From: Ralstonia sp. RRA
GTDB lineage: Bacteria > Pseudomonadota > Gammaproteobacteria > Burkholderiales > Burkholderiaceae
DNA: 64,000 nt
Direction: 5' to 3'
Assembly (NCBI RefSeq): GCF_037023145.1
Contig: NZ_CP146092.1
Coordinates: forward strand, 1,919,208 to 1,983,207
The position numbers and the translations under genes were made by a program. The notes under the pieces are model-generated. The model saw only the letters and a list, made by a program, of their open reading frames with translations. It did not search any database and had not been told where the DNA came from. Shown in pieces: positions 53,639 to 60,306 of this stretch; position 1 is the first letter of the stretch; every line of letters begins with the position of its first letter.

Positions 53639-54398
53639 GGCGCTCTCCGGCTGAGATGACGGAGACGGACGCAGCCGGTGCAATGCAGCCCCAGCTCTGC
53701 CCCGAGGCACGCGGCATGACGACAAAGGTGAATGGCTGCGCCACGGATGCCGGCACCGCCTCGCCCACCGACACGCCCTGCAGCGCATTCATCACCAGCC
53801 GATCGAGCACCGTATCACCGGTGGAATCGAGCAGATGCACCGGGCCTATGCTGCCCTGCGCATCCACCCACAAGCGCAATGCAATGCGATGCCGGCCTTG
53901 CGCGAGGATCGGGTTCGCGCAGAACGCATCGCGTATCCGGTGCTGGATCAGGCCGTAGTACCGGCGTTGTGCCAACTGGTTGGCGGTATCGGTATCGTTT
54001 GCCTCTGCATTGGCTTGCGAGCGCACGGGCAGCAGCACCAGCGTGTCGGCACCGGTGTAGCGCGGGGCCAGGCCACTGCCCTCCAGCAAGCGCAGCAGCG
54101 CCATGTGCGGCGTCATGGCGCCACGCACGGCAGGCGCAGCACGGCCCGCCGTCAACGCGCCGTCATACAGCAAGGACATGCCGGTGACAGCACCGTAGTG
54201 CTCCAGCGCACGCTGCAGCGGCTGCGGCTCGATATCGAACCAGCGCTCGACATCCAGAGGCGGCGCGCCGGCAATGACGGCCGGCTCCGGCTCGACAGGG
54301 CCGGCAGACACGGCAGGATGGAAAACGCAGATGCCGATCATCGCGATGCACCAAGGCAGTATCCGCCGCGCACCACCCGATGCGACGTTTCCAGCCAT
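53631..54398 (-). CDS. STN domain fused to a TonB C-terminal-like domain (signal input protein)
   Basis: Envelope protein of 255 residues. The N-terminal 32 residues form a signal peptide (ICVFHPAVSAG). Residues about 52-122 are an STN (secretin/TonB short N-terminus) domain: FDIEPQPLQRALEHYGAVTGMSLLYDG, then PAVRGAMTPHMALLRLLEGSGLAPRY. After a linker, residues about 150-230 resemble the TonB C-terminal domain (IQHRIRDAFCANPI, ALRLWVDAQGSIGPVHLLDSTGD). STN normally sits at the N-terminus of a TonB-dependent receptor and signals to FecR; here it is detached and joined to a TonB-like end. It is first in the operon and overlaps the sigma gene, so it is probably the input component of this FecI-FecR pair. 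Confidence 0.8.
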   Translation of the reverse strand: MAGNVASGGARRILPWCIAMIGICVFHPAVSAGPVEPEPAVIAGAPPLDVERWFDIEPQPLQRALEHYGAVTGMSLLYDGALTAGRAAPAVRGAMTPHMALLRLLEGSGLAPRYTGADTLVLLPVRSQANAEANDTDTANQLAQRRYYGLIQHRIRDAFCANPILAQGRHRIALRLWVDAQGSIGPVHLLDSTGDTVLDRLVMNALQGVSVGEAVPASVAQPFTFVVMPRASGQSWGCIAPAASVSVISAGERHG

Positions 54399-54631
54399 AC
54401 CCGGTCAGTGAGAGACGCGTGCGACATCGCCCGGTGTGCGGACGTGTTTCACAACGCGCAAGTGTGAAGTAAGCGCGTAGGGTAGTAATGCAACGTGACT
54501 GTTCTGTTACAGCACCCGTTGGAGGGGGTGCAGAGCAAGTGCACGCTCAGGCGTTTGAATCGCCCCCATGCGGGCTGAGGGTGCGTGGGGAGACCACTGC
54601 CGCGTCGTGGTCGATCGGGCCATTCGGAAAG
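54399..54631. other. Intergenic region upstream of the STN-sigma-fecR operon
   Basis: About 230 bases between the STN gene start and the enoyl-CoA hydratase terminator. It must contain the promoter of the STN operon but I find no full copy of the ECF element. TTGCGCGTT followed 8 bases later by CGTC is present, with the wrong spacing. No gene is seen. Confidence 0.6.
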
Positions 54632-54658
54632 AAAAAAGGCGGCCAGACCCGGGCCGCC
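54632..54658 (-). terminator. Rho-independent terminator of the hydrolase-MarR-hydratase operon
   Basis: GGCGGCC (54638-54644) pairs with GGCCGCC (54652-54658), and on the minus strand the stem is followed by six T. It starts 20 bases after the enoyl-CoA hydratase stop codon. Confidence 0.85.
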
Positions 54659-54677
54659 GAAGGAGACACCGCCGCGC

Positions 54678-55457
54678 TCAGTGCGCCACGGCGTTGAAAT
54701 TGGGCGGCCGCCGATCGACGAACGCCCGGAAGGCTTCATGCGCCTCGGGAGACTGCAAACGTCTGGCAAACGAGGCGCTCTCCACATCCATCTGCTGCTT
54801 GAGCAGTTCAGCATCGCGCATCAGGCGTTTGGTTTCGGTCAGTGCACCCAGCGGCTGACGCGCGAGGCGTTGCGCAATCCCCTGTGCCTCGTCGCCGAGC
54901 TTGTCGAGCGGCACCACCCGGTTCGCCAACCCCCATGCGAGCGCAGACTGCGCGCTCACCGCATCACCCAACGCAAACATCTCGAACGCACGCACGTGGC
55001 CCAGTCGCGCGGGCATCAGCAGGCTCGATGCGGCTTCCGGCACCAGCGCCAGATTGACGAACGGCGTGGAGAGCTGTGCGTTGTCGGCCAGCAGCACGAA
55101 GTCGCAATGCAGCAGCATGGTCGTGCCGATGCCAACTGCACGCCCCTGCACCGCCGCCACCAGCGGACGTGTGGCGCGCGCCAGCGCATGCAGGAAGCGG
55201 ATGACGTTGCGCTCGCCATCGCTCTTGCCGCCGGTCATGGCCACCGAGGCAAACTCGCCGATGTCGTTGCCGGCCGAGAACATGTCGCCCTCGGCGCGCA
55301 GCAGCACCACGCGCACGGTGTTGTCGTGCTCGGCGGCGTTCAGTGCGTCGGCCAGCGCGCCGTACATGGCATCGGTAATCGCATTCTTCTTGTCGGCGCG
55401 TGCCAGCGTGAGCGTCAGCACGCCGTCGGCGTTGTTGCTCTGGATGTGTTCACTCAT
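54678..55457 (-). CDS. Enoyl-CoA hydratase/isomerase family protein
   Basis: Crotonase-fold protein, 259 residues. The oxyanion-hole segments are MFSAGNDIGEF and VAAVQGRAVGIGTTMLLHCDFVLLAD, and the active-site Glu region reads LALVPEAASSLLMPARLG. Ala/Gly at the first position of the usual GGG-type loop and only one Glu suggest an isomerase or hydratase of uncertain substrate. It is the third gene of an operon with an alpha/beta hydrolase and a MarR regulator, each overlapping by four bases. Such sets usually act on acyl-CoA or aromatic acid degradation. The terminator at 54632-54658 ends the operon. Confidence 0.87.
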   Translation of the reverse strand: MSEHIQSNNADGVLTLTLARADKKNAITDAMYGALADALNAAEHDNTVRVVLLRAEGDMFSAGNDIGEFASVAMTGGKSDGERNVIRFLHALARATRPLVAAVQGRAVGIGTTMLLHCDFVLLADNAQLSTPFVNLALVPEAASSLLMPARLGHVRAFEMFALGDAVSAQSALAWGLANRVVPLDKLGDEAQGIAQRLARQPLGALTETKRLMRDAELLKQQMDVESASFARRLQSPEAHEAFRAFVDRRPPNFNAVAH

Positions 55458-55888
55458 TGCTCGTCTCCTGTGGGGAACTTGGTTTGCAGGCTGGCCAGCC
55501 AGCGTGCGACAACGTCGATCTCGGCGTCGGTAAAACCTTCGGTCAGGCGTGCGTTCAGTTCGGTCAGGCCGCCCCGTGTTTCGGCCAATGCGGCGCGGCC
55601 GGCGGGGGTCAGCCAGAGTTGCCAGGCGCGGCCGTCCTTGGCGTCGGCGCGGCGCTCAATAAGGCCCGCATCTGCTGTGCGATCCACCAGGCCGCTCATG
55701 GCGGAGGGGCCAAGGTCGAGCGCGGCACCGGCCTCGCGCATCAGCGCGCCGTCGTTCTTCTCCAGAAAGAACAGCAGACCGGATTGCGCAGCAGTCACGC
55801 CCTCGCCGGTGCGCGTCTGAATCCAGCGCTGCAGGCGGCGTTGCCCGACATTGATCAGATAGACGAGGCGACGCTCGGGTGCCGTCAT
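55454..55888 (-). CDS. MarR-family transcriptional regulator
   Basis: Winged-helix regulator of 144 residues. The DNA-recognition part is GALMREAGAALDLGPSAMSGLVDRTADAGLIERRADAKDGRAWQLWLTPAG (wing with Asp-Gly-Arg). N- and C-terminal helices form the dimer interface. Its start overlaps the stop of the alpha/beta hydrolase gene and its stop overlaps the enoyl-CoA hydratase start. The probable operators are the two TATGCGAAG-type sites at 56791-56825 in front of the operon, which would give repression relieved by an acyl or phenolic ligand. Confidence 0.9.
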   Translation of the reverse strand: MTAPERRLVYLINVGQRRLQRWIQTRTGEGVTAAQSGLLFFLEKNDGALMREAGAALDLGPSAMSGLVDRTADAGLIERRADAKDGRAWQLWLTPAGRAALAETRGGLTELNARLTEGFTDAEIDVVARWLASLQTKFPTGDEQ

Positions 55889-56778
55889 GCAGCCTCCGCA
55901 GCTTCAGGCACGCGTGCAGCCGCTGCCTGCGCGGCAAGCCAATCGGCCAGACCTGGCCAGAGCGTGTCGACAAATTTTGGGCGGAAGAAACCCATGTGCC
56001 CAACAGCACCGCCTGCCTCCGCTGGCGCAATCTGGCGACGCTCGACCCAGGTGCTGGTGAAATGCTGCGTCAACGCGTTGATGGCGGGTGGCGTGGCCCA
56101 AGGATCGTCGTCAAAGCCGTAGACAAGCACGGGGTTCGTTACGCGGTTGAAGCGCTCCACTGCGCCGAGCGTCGGGTCATCGAAGAAGTAGCGCTGCATG
56201 CCAGCCCACGCGCCCCATTCGATGGCAACGCCACCCGGCAGGTCTTCGCCCAGGCCCATGCGTTTGCCGGGCACATAGCCAATCAACCGTCCCAGTGCCG
56301 GGCCGACACCGCGCAGGATCAGCTCGACACGCCAGCGCTCTCCCCGCTGGCGGATGAAGCGCGAGTTGCCGGTATGGCACGCCACCAGCACCGCACCGGC
56401 CAACCCCCAGCCCGCACCGCACATGCCGATGCCGTGACCACCCACTGAATGCCCCACGGCCAGTTGCGGCAGCTCCGGATAACGCGCCCGCGCCCAGCGC
56501 GTCACGCCTTCCGCATCGAGCAGCATCCAGTCGCGCATGCGGGCGGCAAAGCCGCGCAAGGTCTTCGGCCGGGATGCGCCGATACCGCGGTAGTCGTACG
56601 TGATGGCGTGGAAGCCGCGTTCGGCCAGGAACTGCGCAAAGGCCTGATAGATGCGCTGCGGCACCCCCGTGGCCGGGTGCATGACGACCACGCCCTGCGG
56701 CGTGCCGGCAGCCGCCCAGAACGTGGCGCCCAGAGGGTAGCCGTCTGCGGCGGGAATGGTTTGGAGGGTGCTGGTCAT
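55885..56778 (-). CDS. Alpha/beta hydrolase
   Basis: Soluble alpha/beta hydrolase of 297 residues. The nucleophile elbow is AVGHSVGGHGIGMC (Ser), the oxyanion strand VVVMHPATGVPQRIYQAF, and GIGASRPKT follows the second strand. The catalytic His is probably in GAVGHMGFFRPKF. The start ATG at 56778 (MTSTLQTIPAADG) puts the operators directly upstream; codons further upstream would read through them. It is the first gene of the operon with marR and an enoyl-CoA hydratase. A role as a thioesterase or ester hydrolase in the same pathway is likely but unproven. Confidence 0.85.
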   Translation of the reverse strand: MTSTLQTIPAADGYPLGATFWAAAGTPQGVVVMHPATGVPQRIYQAFAQFLAERGFHAITYDYRGIGASRPKTLRGFAARMRDWMLLDAEGVTRWARARYPELPQLAVGHSVGGHGIGMCGAGWGLAGAVLVACHTGNSRFIRQRGERWRVELILRGVGPALGRLIGYVPGKRMGLGEDLPGGVAIEWGAWAGMQRYFFDDPTLGAVERFNRVTNPVLVYGFDDDPWATPPAINALTQHFTSTWVERRQIAPAEAGGAVGHMGFFRPKFVDTLWPGLADWLAAQAAAARVPEAAEAA

Positions 56779-56790
56779 CGGCCAATTTAG

Positions 56791-56825
56791 TTCGCATGCG
56801 AAGTGTTTTACTTTGTATGCGAAGT
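56791..56825. promoter_or_regulatory. Twin MarR-type operators
   Basis: TTCGCATGCGAA (56791-56802) is a perfect palindrome. A second related site, ACTT-N8-AAGT with TATGCGAAG on the right arm, spans 56810-56825. The TATGCGAAG/CATGCGAAG halves are spaced about two helical turns apart. They lie 13-47 bases before the hydrolase start, as expected for autorepression by the encoded MarR. Confidence 0.75.
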
Positions 56826-56863
56826 AAATCGACGTGTCAACCACCGAAAGATAAAGTACTTGC

Positions 56864-56890
56864 TTAACTATTCAGAGTCGCTATAGTTAA
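56864..56890. promoter_or_regulatory. ArsR-type operator
   Basis: TTAACTAT (56864-56871) and ATAGTTAA (56883-56890) are perfect inverted arms with an 11-base spacer, ending 4 bases before the arsR start codon. The position fits autorepression by the ArsR-type protein. Confidence 0.7.
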
Positions 56891-56894
56891 CAAC

Positions 56895-57251
56895 ATGCTT
56901 AACCATGACACTTCTCTCGATCTCGCCTTCCAGGCGCTGGCAGACGGCAACCGGCGCGCGATGCTGGTCCAGCTTGTGCGTGGCCCGGCTTCTGTAAGCG
57001 AGCTGGCGCAGCCGCTCGACATCTCGCTGCCGGCGGTGATGCAACACCTGTCCGTGCTGGAGAACTCCGGTCTCGTGCGATCGGAAAAGGTGGGCCGCGT
57101 GCGCACCTGCCGGATCGAACCCGAAGCCCTGAGCCTGGCCGAGCAGTGGATCAACCAACGGCGCCTGGAGTGGGAACAGCACTTCGACCGCCTCGGCGCC
57201 TATCTGGAAACCCTCAAAACCCAAGGAGACCCGCATGACGACGACCATTGA
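56895..57251 (+). CDS. ArsR-family regulator (metal-independent SmtB/ArsR fold)
   Basis: Winged-helix repressor, 118 residues. The helix-turn-helix is SVSELAQPLDISLPAVMQHLSVLENSGLVRSEKVGRVRTCRIEP (in parts). No CxC or His-rich metal site is seen; the C-terminal DPHDDDH is acidic and near the overlap with the next gene. Members coupled to SRPBCC/AHSA1 proteins are common and respond to unknown ligands. There is no strong ribosome-binding site before the ATG at 56895, so it may be translated from a short leader. Its last 17 bases overlap the SRPBCC gene. Confidence 0.88.
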   Translation: MLNHDTSLDLAFQALADGNRRAMLVQLVRGPASVSELAQPLDISLPAVMQHLSVLENSGLVRSEKVGRVRTCRIEPEALSLAEQWINQRRLEWEQHFDRLGAYLETLKTQGDPHDDDH

Positions 57252-58194
57252 CAGCCCCACCGCTAGCACCCTGCGCCCGCTCGTGATCTCGCGCACCTTC
57301 CCCGTCTCGCGCGACTGGGTCTTCACGGCATGGAGCACCGCTGAACACATCAAGCGCTGGTTCTGCCCGACGCACTACACGGTGCCGGACGCGACGGTCG
57401 AGTTTCGCGTGGGTGGCAAGTTTGACGTGTGCATGCGCTCGCCCGAAGGGCAAGACCACTGGTCGCGCGGCCACTTTGTCGAGATCGTGCCCAACGCGCG
57501 CCTGGTGATCGACATGAACGTGGTGGACGCAGACAACCGCCCGCTGATGAACGCCCACACCGTCGTCACCTTTGCCGAAGAAGGGGGTGGCACGCGCATG
57601 GAAGTCACGCAAACCCACACGCCGCTCGCCCCGATTGCCGAGATGATGATCAAGGGCGCGCCCGAAGGCTGGAAGCAAACGCTCGACAAGCTGGAGCGCG
57701 AAGCCGCGCGTGTGCCGCTGGCCGATGGCATCAAGCGCTCGGTCGTACATGCCACCTTTACGGTCGAGCGTACGTACGATGCCCCGCGCTCACGCGTGTT
57801 CAAGGCGCTGACGGACCCTGCCGCCAAGGCCAAGTGGTTTGCCGGCGGCAACGGCTACACGCTGCTGGTGCGCGAGATGGATGCCACCCCCGGCGGCCGT
57901 GAAGTCGTCAAGGGCCGGTGGGACAGCGGTGTCGTCTCCAGCTTCGAGGCCCTGTACCACGACGTGATCCCCAACGAGCGCGTCGTCTACTCGTACGTGA
58001 TGCACCTGGATGACCGCAAGATCTCCGCCTCGCTTGCCACGCTGGAACTGCGTCCGGCCAAGGATGGCTCGGGCGGCACGCACCTCGTCATGACCGAGCA
58101 AGGCGCCTTCCTTGATGGCTACGACGATGCTGGCTCGCGCGAGCGCGGCTCGCAGTTCCTGCTGGACATGCTGGGCAACTCGCTCAAGGACTGA
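57235..58194 (+). CDS. Double SRPBCC (AHSA1-like) domain protein
   Basis: Protein of 319 residues made of two tandem START/SRPBCC domains of the AHSA1 type. The first starts VISRTFPVSRDWVFTAWSTAEHIKRWF and ends near GWKQTLDKLEREAA. The second starts ATFTVERTYDAPRSRVFKALTDPAAKAKWFAGG and ends GSQFLLDMLGNSLKD. Single-domain versions, about 150 residues, are the rule beside ArsR genes; here two are fused. They are hydrophobic ligand-binding folds, and the ligand is unknown. It is coupled to arsR by a 17-base overlap. Its last 11 bases overlap the end of a convergent small gene. Confidence 0.88.
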   Translation: MTTTIDSPTASTLRPLVISRTFPVSRDWVFTAWSTAEHIKRWFCPTHYTVPDATVEFRVGGKFDVCMRSPEGQDHWSRGHFVEIVPNARLVIDMNVVDADNRPLMNAHTVVTFAEEGGGTRMEVTQTHTPLAPIAEMMIKGAPEGWKQTLDKLEREAARVPLADGIKRSVVHATFTVERTYDAPRSRVFKALTDPAAKAKWFAGGNGYTLLVREMDATPGGREVVKGRWDSGVVSSFEALYHDVIPNERVVYSYVMHLDDRKISASLATLELRPAKDGSGGTHLVMTEQGAFLDGYDDAGSRERGSQFLLDMLGNSLKD

Positions 58195-58309
58195 GCACCC
58201 GCAGCACGTCGCGCGCGACGGTCGCCAGCGTGACCGCCGCGCCGACGATGAGTGCCATGCCCCACAGCACGCCGCCCGCATAGGCAAACAGAATCTGACG
58301 CGTGGTCAT
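58184..58309 (-). CDS. 41-residue single-helix membrane protein
   Basis: Short open frame with ATG at 58309 and TGA at 58184-58186. The peptide is one hydrophobic helix (LFAYAGGVLWGMALIVGAAV, residues 7-26) with a short C-terminal amphipathic part rich in Arg/Val. The start overlaps the DUF4865 stop as ATGA, so it appears translationally coupled to that gene and the tautomerase. Its 3' end overlaps the convergent SRPBCC gene by 11 bases. No homologue is known to me; the hydrophobic periodicity, the overlap with the preceding stop and absence of another gene in this gap support it. It is too short to be firm. Confidence 0.6.
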   Translation of the reverse strand: MTTRQILFAYAGGVLWGMALIVGAAVTLATVARDVLRVLSP

Positions 58310-58872
58310 GGCAGCGTTTCCAGCAGCGGCTGCGCGAGATGCAGCAGTTGGTGGCACGTGGCGATCTCGTCGTCACCCGGCAGAGTCTCCGACAAGCGCA
58401 CGCGGGTCAGCCGCCACGCCGCGGTGTCCACACCAACGATTGCCGCCACCGTCCCGGCTTGCGCGGCGGCCTCATGGTTGCGTTCGATGGCGCGCCGGAA
58501 GACATCCGTCAGCCCCACGTCGGGCGCAATGTCTTCAACTTCGATATAGGCAAAGCGCGCCATCTGCGCCGGCCCCTTGCGGGCGTCGAGCGCCATCTGC
58601 GTATGGATGGGCGCGCGGCCAAAGCTCTCGGTCACGACGTGGTAGCGGCCGTTGACCAGAAAGTCGCGAAACGCCGCATCCTGCTTCCACAGATACAGCG
58701 ACGAATACGCATTGGCCGTCGCACCAAACTCGCCACGCTCACGCAGCAGGAAGGCCTTGAAGAACAGTTCCGGCGCGTCGTCCCACAGCGGGCCGCGTTG
58801 ACGCGCACGAGCGTGCAAGCGCGTCATGTCGTAGTCCGCAGGCAGGTGGTGAACGTAGTGGGCCAGCAGCAT
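58306..58872 (-). CDS. DUF4865 family protein
   Basis: Protein of 188 residues matching the DUF4865 family: HYVHHLPADYDMTRLHARARQRG, WDDAPELFFKAFLLRERGEFG, YSSLYLWKQDAAFRDFLVNGRYHVV and a C-terminal part with RNHEAAAQAGTVAAIVGVD. The family has a ferredoxin-like repeat and is generally found next to tautomerase genes under a LysR regulator, as here. It probably acts in oxidation or detoxification of a small quinone-like or carbonyl compound, but no reaction is established. It lies 8 bases after the tautomerase gene. Confidence 0.87.
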   Translation of the reverse strand: MLLAHYVHHLPADYDMTRLHARARQRGPLWDDAPELFFKAFLLRERGEFGATANAYSSLYLWKQDAAFRDFLVNGRYHVVTESFGRAPIHTQMALDARKGPAQMARFAYIEVEDIAPDVGLTDVFRRAIERNHEAAAQAGTVAAIVGVDTAAWRLTRVRLSETLPGDDEIATCHQLLHLAQPLLETLP

Positions 58873-58880
58873 GGCGCACC

Positions 58881-59273
58881 TCAGCTCGTCTTGACCGCGT
58901 ACTGCGCGATGCCGTGGCCGAACGACCAGTTCTCTGGCAACACCTCCACGAGGTTGATGAACACGTCTTCCGGCCGCACGCCTGGGTCCTCAAGCAGCAG
59001 TTCGACAATGCGGCGATAAAGCGCCTGCTTCTGCTCCAGGTTGCGCGTGTTGTTGGCGGTGATCTGGATGATGACCACATCGTCGCTGCGCGCGATACCG
59101 AAGTACGTGGGGCTGACGCTGAAGGTGCTGGCGTCGTGCTCGGTGATCACCATGAAGCGATCGTCTTCCGGCACGTTGAAGGTCTCGCGCATGGCGCGAT
59201 AAACGCCGTCGAAAATGGCTTGGTGATAGGCAGCGGGCTTGCCGCGCCGCAATGACACTTGAACGAGAGGCAT
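58881..59273 (-). CDS. Tautomerase-family protein
   Basis: Tautomerase superfamily protein of 130 residues, long for a 4-oxalocrotonate tautomerase and closer to the double-length MSAD/CHMI-like forms. After removal of Met the N-terminal Pro (MPLVQVSLRRG) would be the general base. The segment DDRFMVITEHDASTFSVSPTYFG and the C-terminal EDVFINLVEVLPENWSFGHGIAQY are typical of the family. It is first in the minus-strand operon with DUF4865 and the small membrane protein, divergent from a LysR regulator with an inverted repeat between. Confidence 0.88.
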   Translation of the reverse strand: MPLVQVSLRRGKPAAYHQAIFDGVYRAMRETFNVPEDDRFMVITEHDASTFSVSPTYFGIARSDDVVIIQITANNTRNLEQKQALYRRIVELLLEDPGVRPEDVFINLVEVLPENWSFGHGIAQYAVKTS

Positions 59274-59354
59274 GGTGGACTCCGTGTTGGGTGATGAACC
59301 GTGCTCACAGCATGCCTCGGGTTGTTCATTTCAAAAAGACATCCTAAGATATTT

Positions 59355-59379
59355 CAATCATTCGATTTCAAAATGATTG
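59355..59379. promoter_or_regulatory. LysR-type inverted repeat CAATCATT-N9-AATGATTG
   Basis: Perfect 8-base arms (59355-59362, 59372-59379) lie in the divergent region between the tautomerase operon and the lysR gene. They end 4 bases before the lysR start. The position suits autorepression and control of the divergent operon. Confidence 0.7.
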
Positions 59380-59383
59380 AACC

Positions 59384-60238
59384 ATGAGGATGCTCGATCT
59401 GGAGGCCGTACAAGCCTTCGTACTGACCGCCGACCTGAAGAGCTTCACGCGTGCCGCCGAGGCAATGGACTCCACTCAATCAGCCGTGAGCCTGAAGATC
59501 AAGCGGCTGGAAGACACGCTGGGCCGCCGCCTGTTGGAGCGCACGCCGCGCCTGGTGCGGCTGTCGCAGGACGGCAGCGCTTTTCTCGGGCCGGCACGCG
59601 ACCTGGTGGCCGCGCATGAGGGTGCGATGGGCTCGTTCGGGGTGGAGCGGCGCCGGCTGTCGGTCGGCATGAGCCACCACATCGTCGGGGCGGAGCTGCC
59701 GCGCCTGCTGCGCCAGATGAGCCGGGCCGAACCTGCCCTGACGCTGGAAATCCGCATCGACAGCTCGCGGGAGATCCTCGACGCATTTGAAGACGGCGCA
59801 CTGGATGCGGCCGTGATCCTGCGTCACGACAGCCGCCGCACCGATGGCGAAGTCCTCATGGAAGAGCCTTTCGGCTGGATGGCCGCCCCCGACTTTGAAC
59901 ACCGCAGCGGAGAACCGCTCTACCTTGCCACGCAGTCCGAGCCCTGCCGCGTGCGCGAGATGGCCGTCAACGTGCTGGATGCGGCGGGCATTGCGTGGCA
60001 GGAAGTGTTTGTCGGCGGCGGCGTGGGCACCATCGGCGCAGCCGTGGCGGCCGGATTGGCCGTGGCCGCTCTCAGCCGGCGCGTGGCACCGCCCGGCACC
60101 ATCGACGTGGGTGAATCGCTCGGCCTGCCGCCGCTGCCACCGCGCAGCGTGGTGCTGCATTCTCGGGTGGCCGATCCGGTGGCAAAAAAGGCGCTGCGCA
60201 CCTTCTCCACCACCCTGCGCGCAACGGCCGGGCGATAA
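59384..60238 (+). CDS. LysR-family regulator of the tautomerase operon
   Basis: LysR-type regulator of 284 residues. The HTH is LEAVQAFVLTADLKSFTRAAEAMDSTQSAVSLKIKRLEDTLGRRLLER (in parts), followed by a type 2 periplasmic-binding effector domain that starts RRRLSVGMSHHIVGAEL. The divergent orientation and the inverted repeat between the two starts indicate that it controls the tautomerase-DUF4865 genes. There is no good ribosome-binding site; the second ATG at 59390 is also possible. The inducer is unknown. Confidence 0.9.
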   Translation: MRMLDLEAVQAFVLTADLKSFTRAAEAMDSTQSAVSLKIKRLEDTLGRRLLERTPRLVRLSQDGSAFLGPARDLVAAHEGAMGSFGVERRRLSVGMSHHIVGAELPRLLRQMSRAEPALTLEIRIDSSREILDAFEDGALDAAVILRHDSRRTDGEVLMEEPFGWMAAPDFEHRSGEPLYLATQSEPCRVREMAVNVLDAAGIAWQEVFVGGGVGTIGAAVAAGLAVAALSRRVAPPGTIDVGESLGLPPLPPRSVVLHSRVADPVAKKALRTFSTTLRATAGR

Positions 60239-60306
60239 CGCTGCAGGCGCACATTTGCGCAATCGCTGCACCGCACGCAGTCCACCGGGCGACTATGCTT
60301 TGTCGC

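Noticed and set aside
54399..54480. Fourth ECF promoter before the STN-sigma operon
   Set aside because: TTGCGCGTT and CGTC are present but 8 rather than 14 bases apart, and the downstream AT is missing.
54498..54504. ACTGTTC half-site upstream of the STN gene
   Set aside because: The partner arm GAACAGT is absent at the 8-base spacing, so it is a single 7-base match expected by chance.
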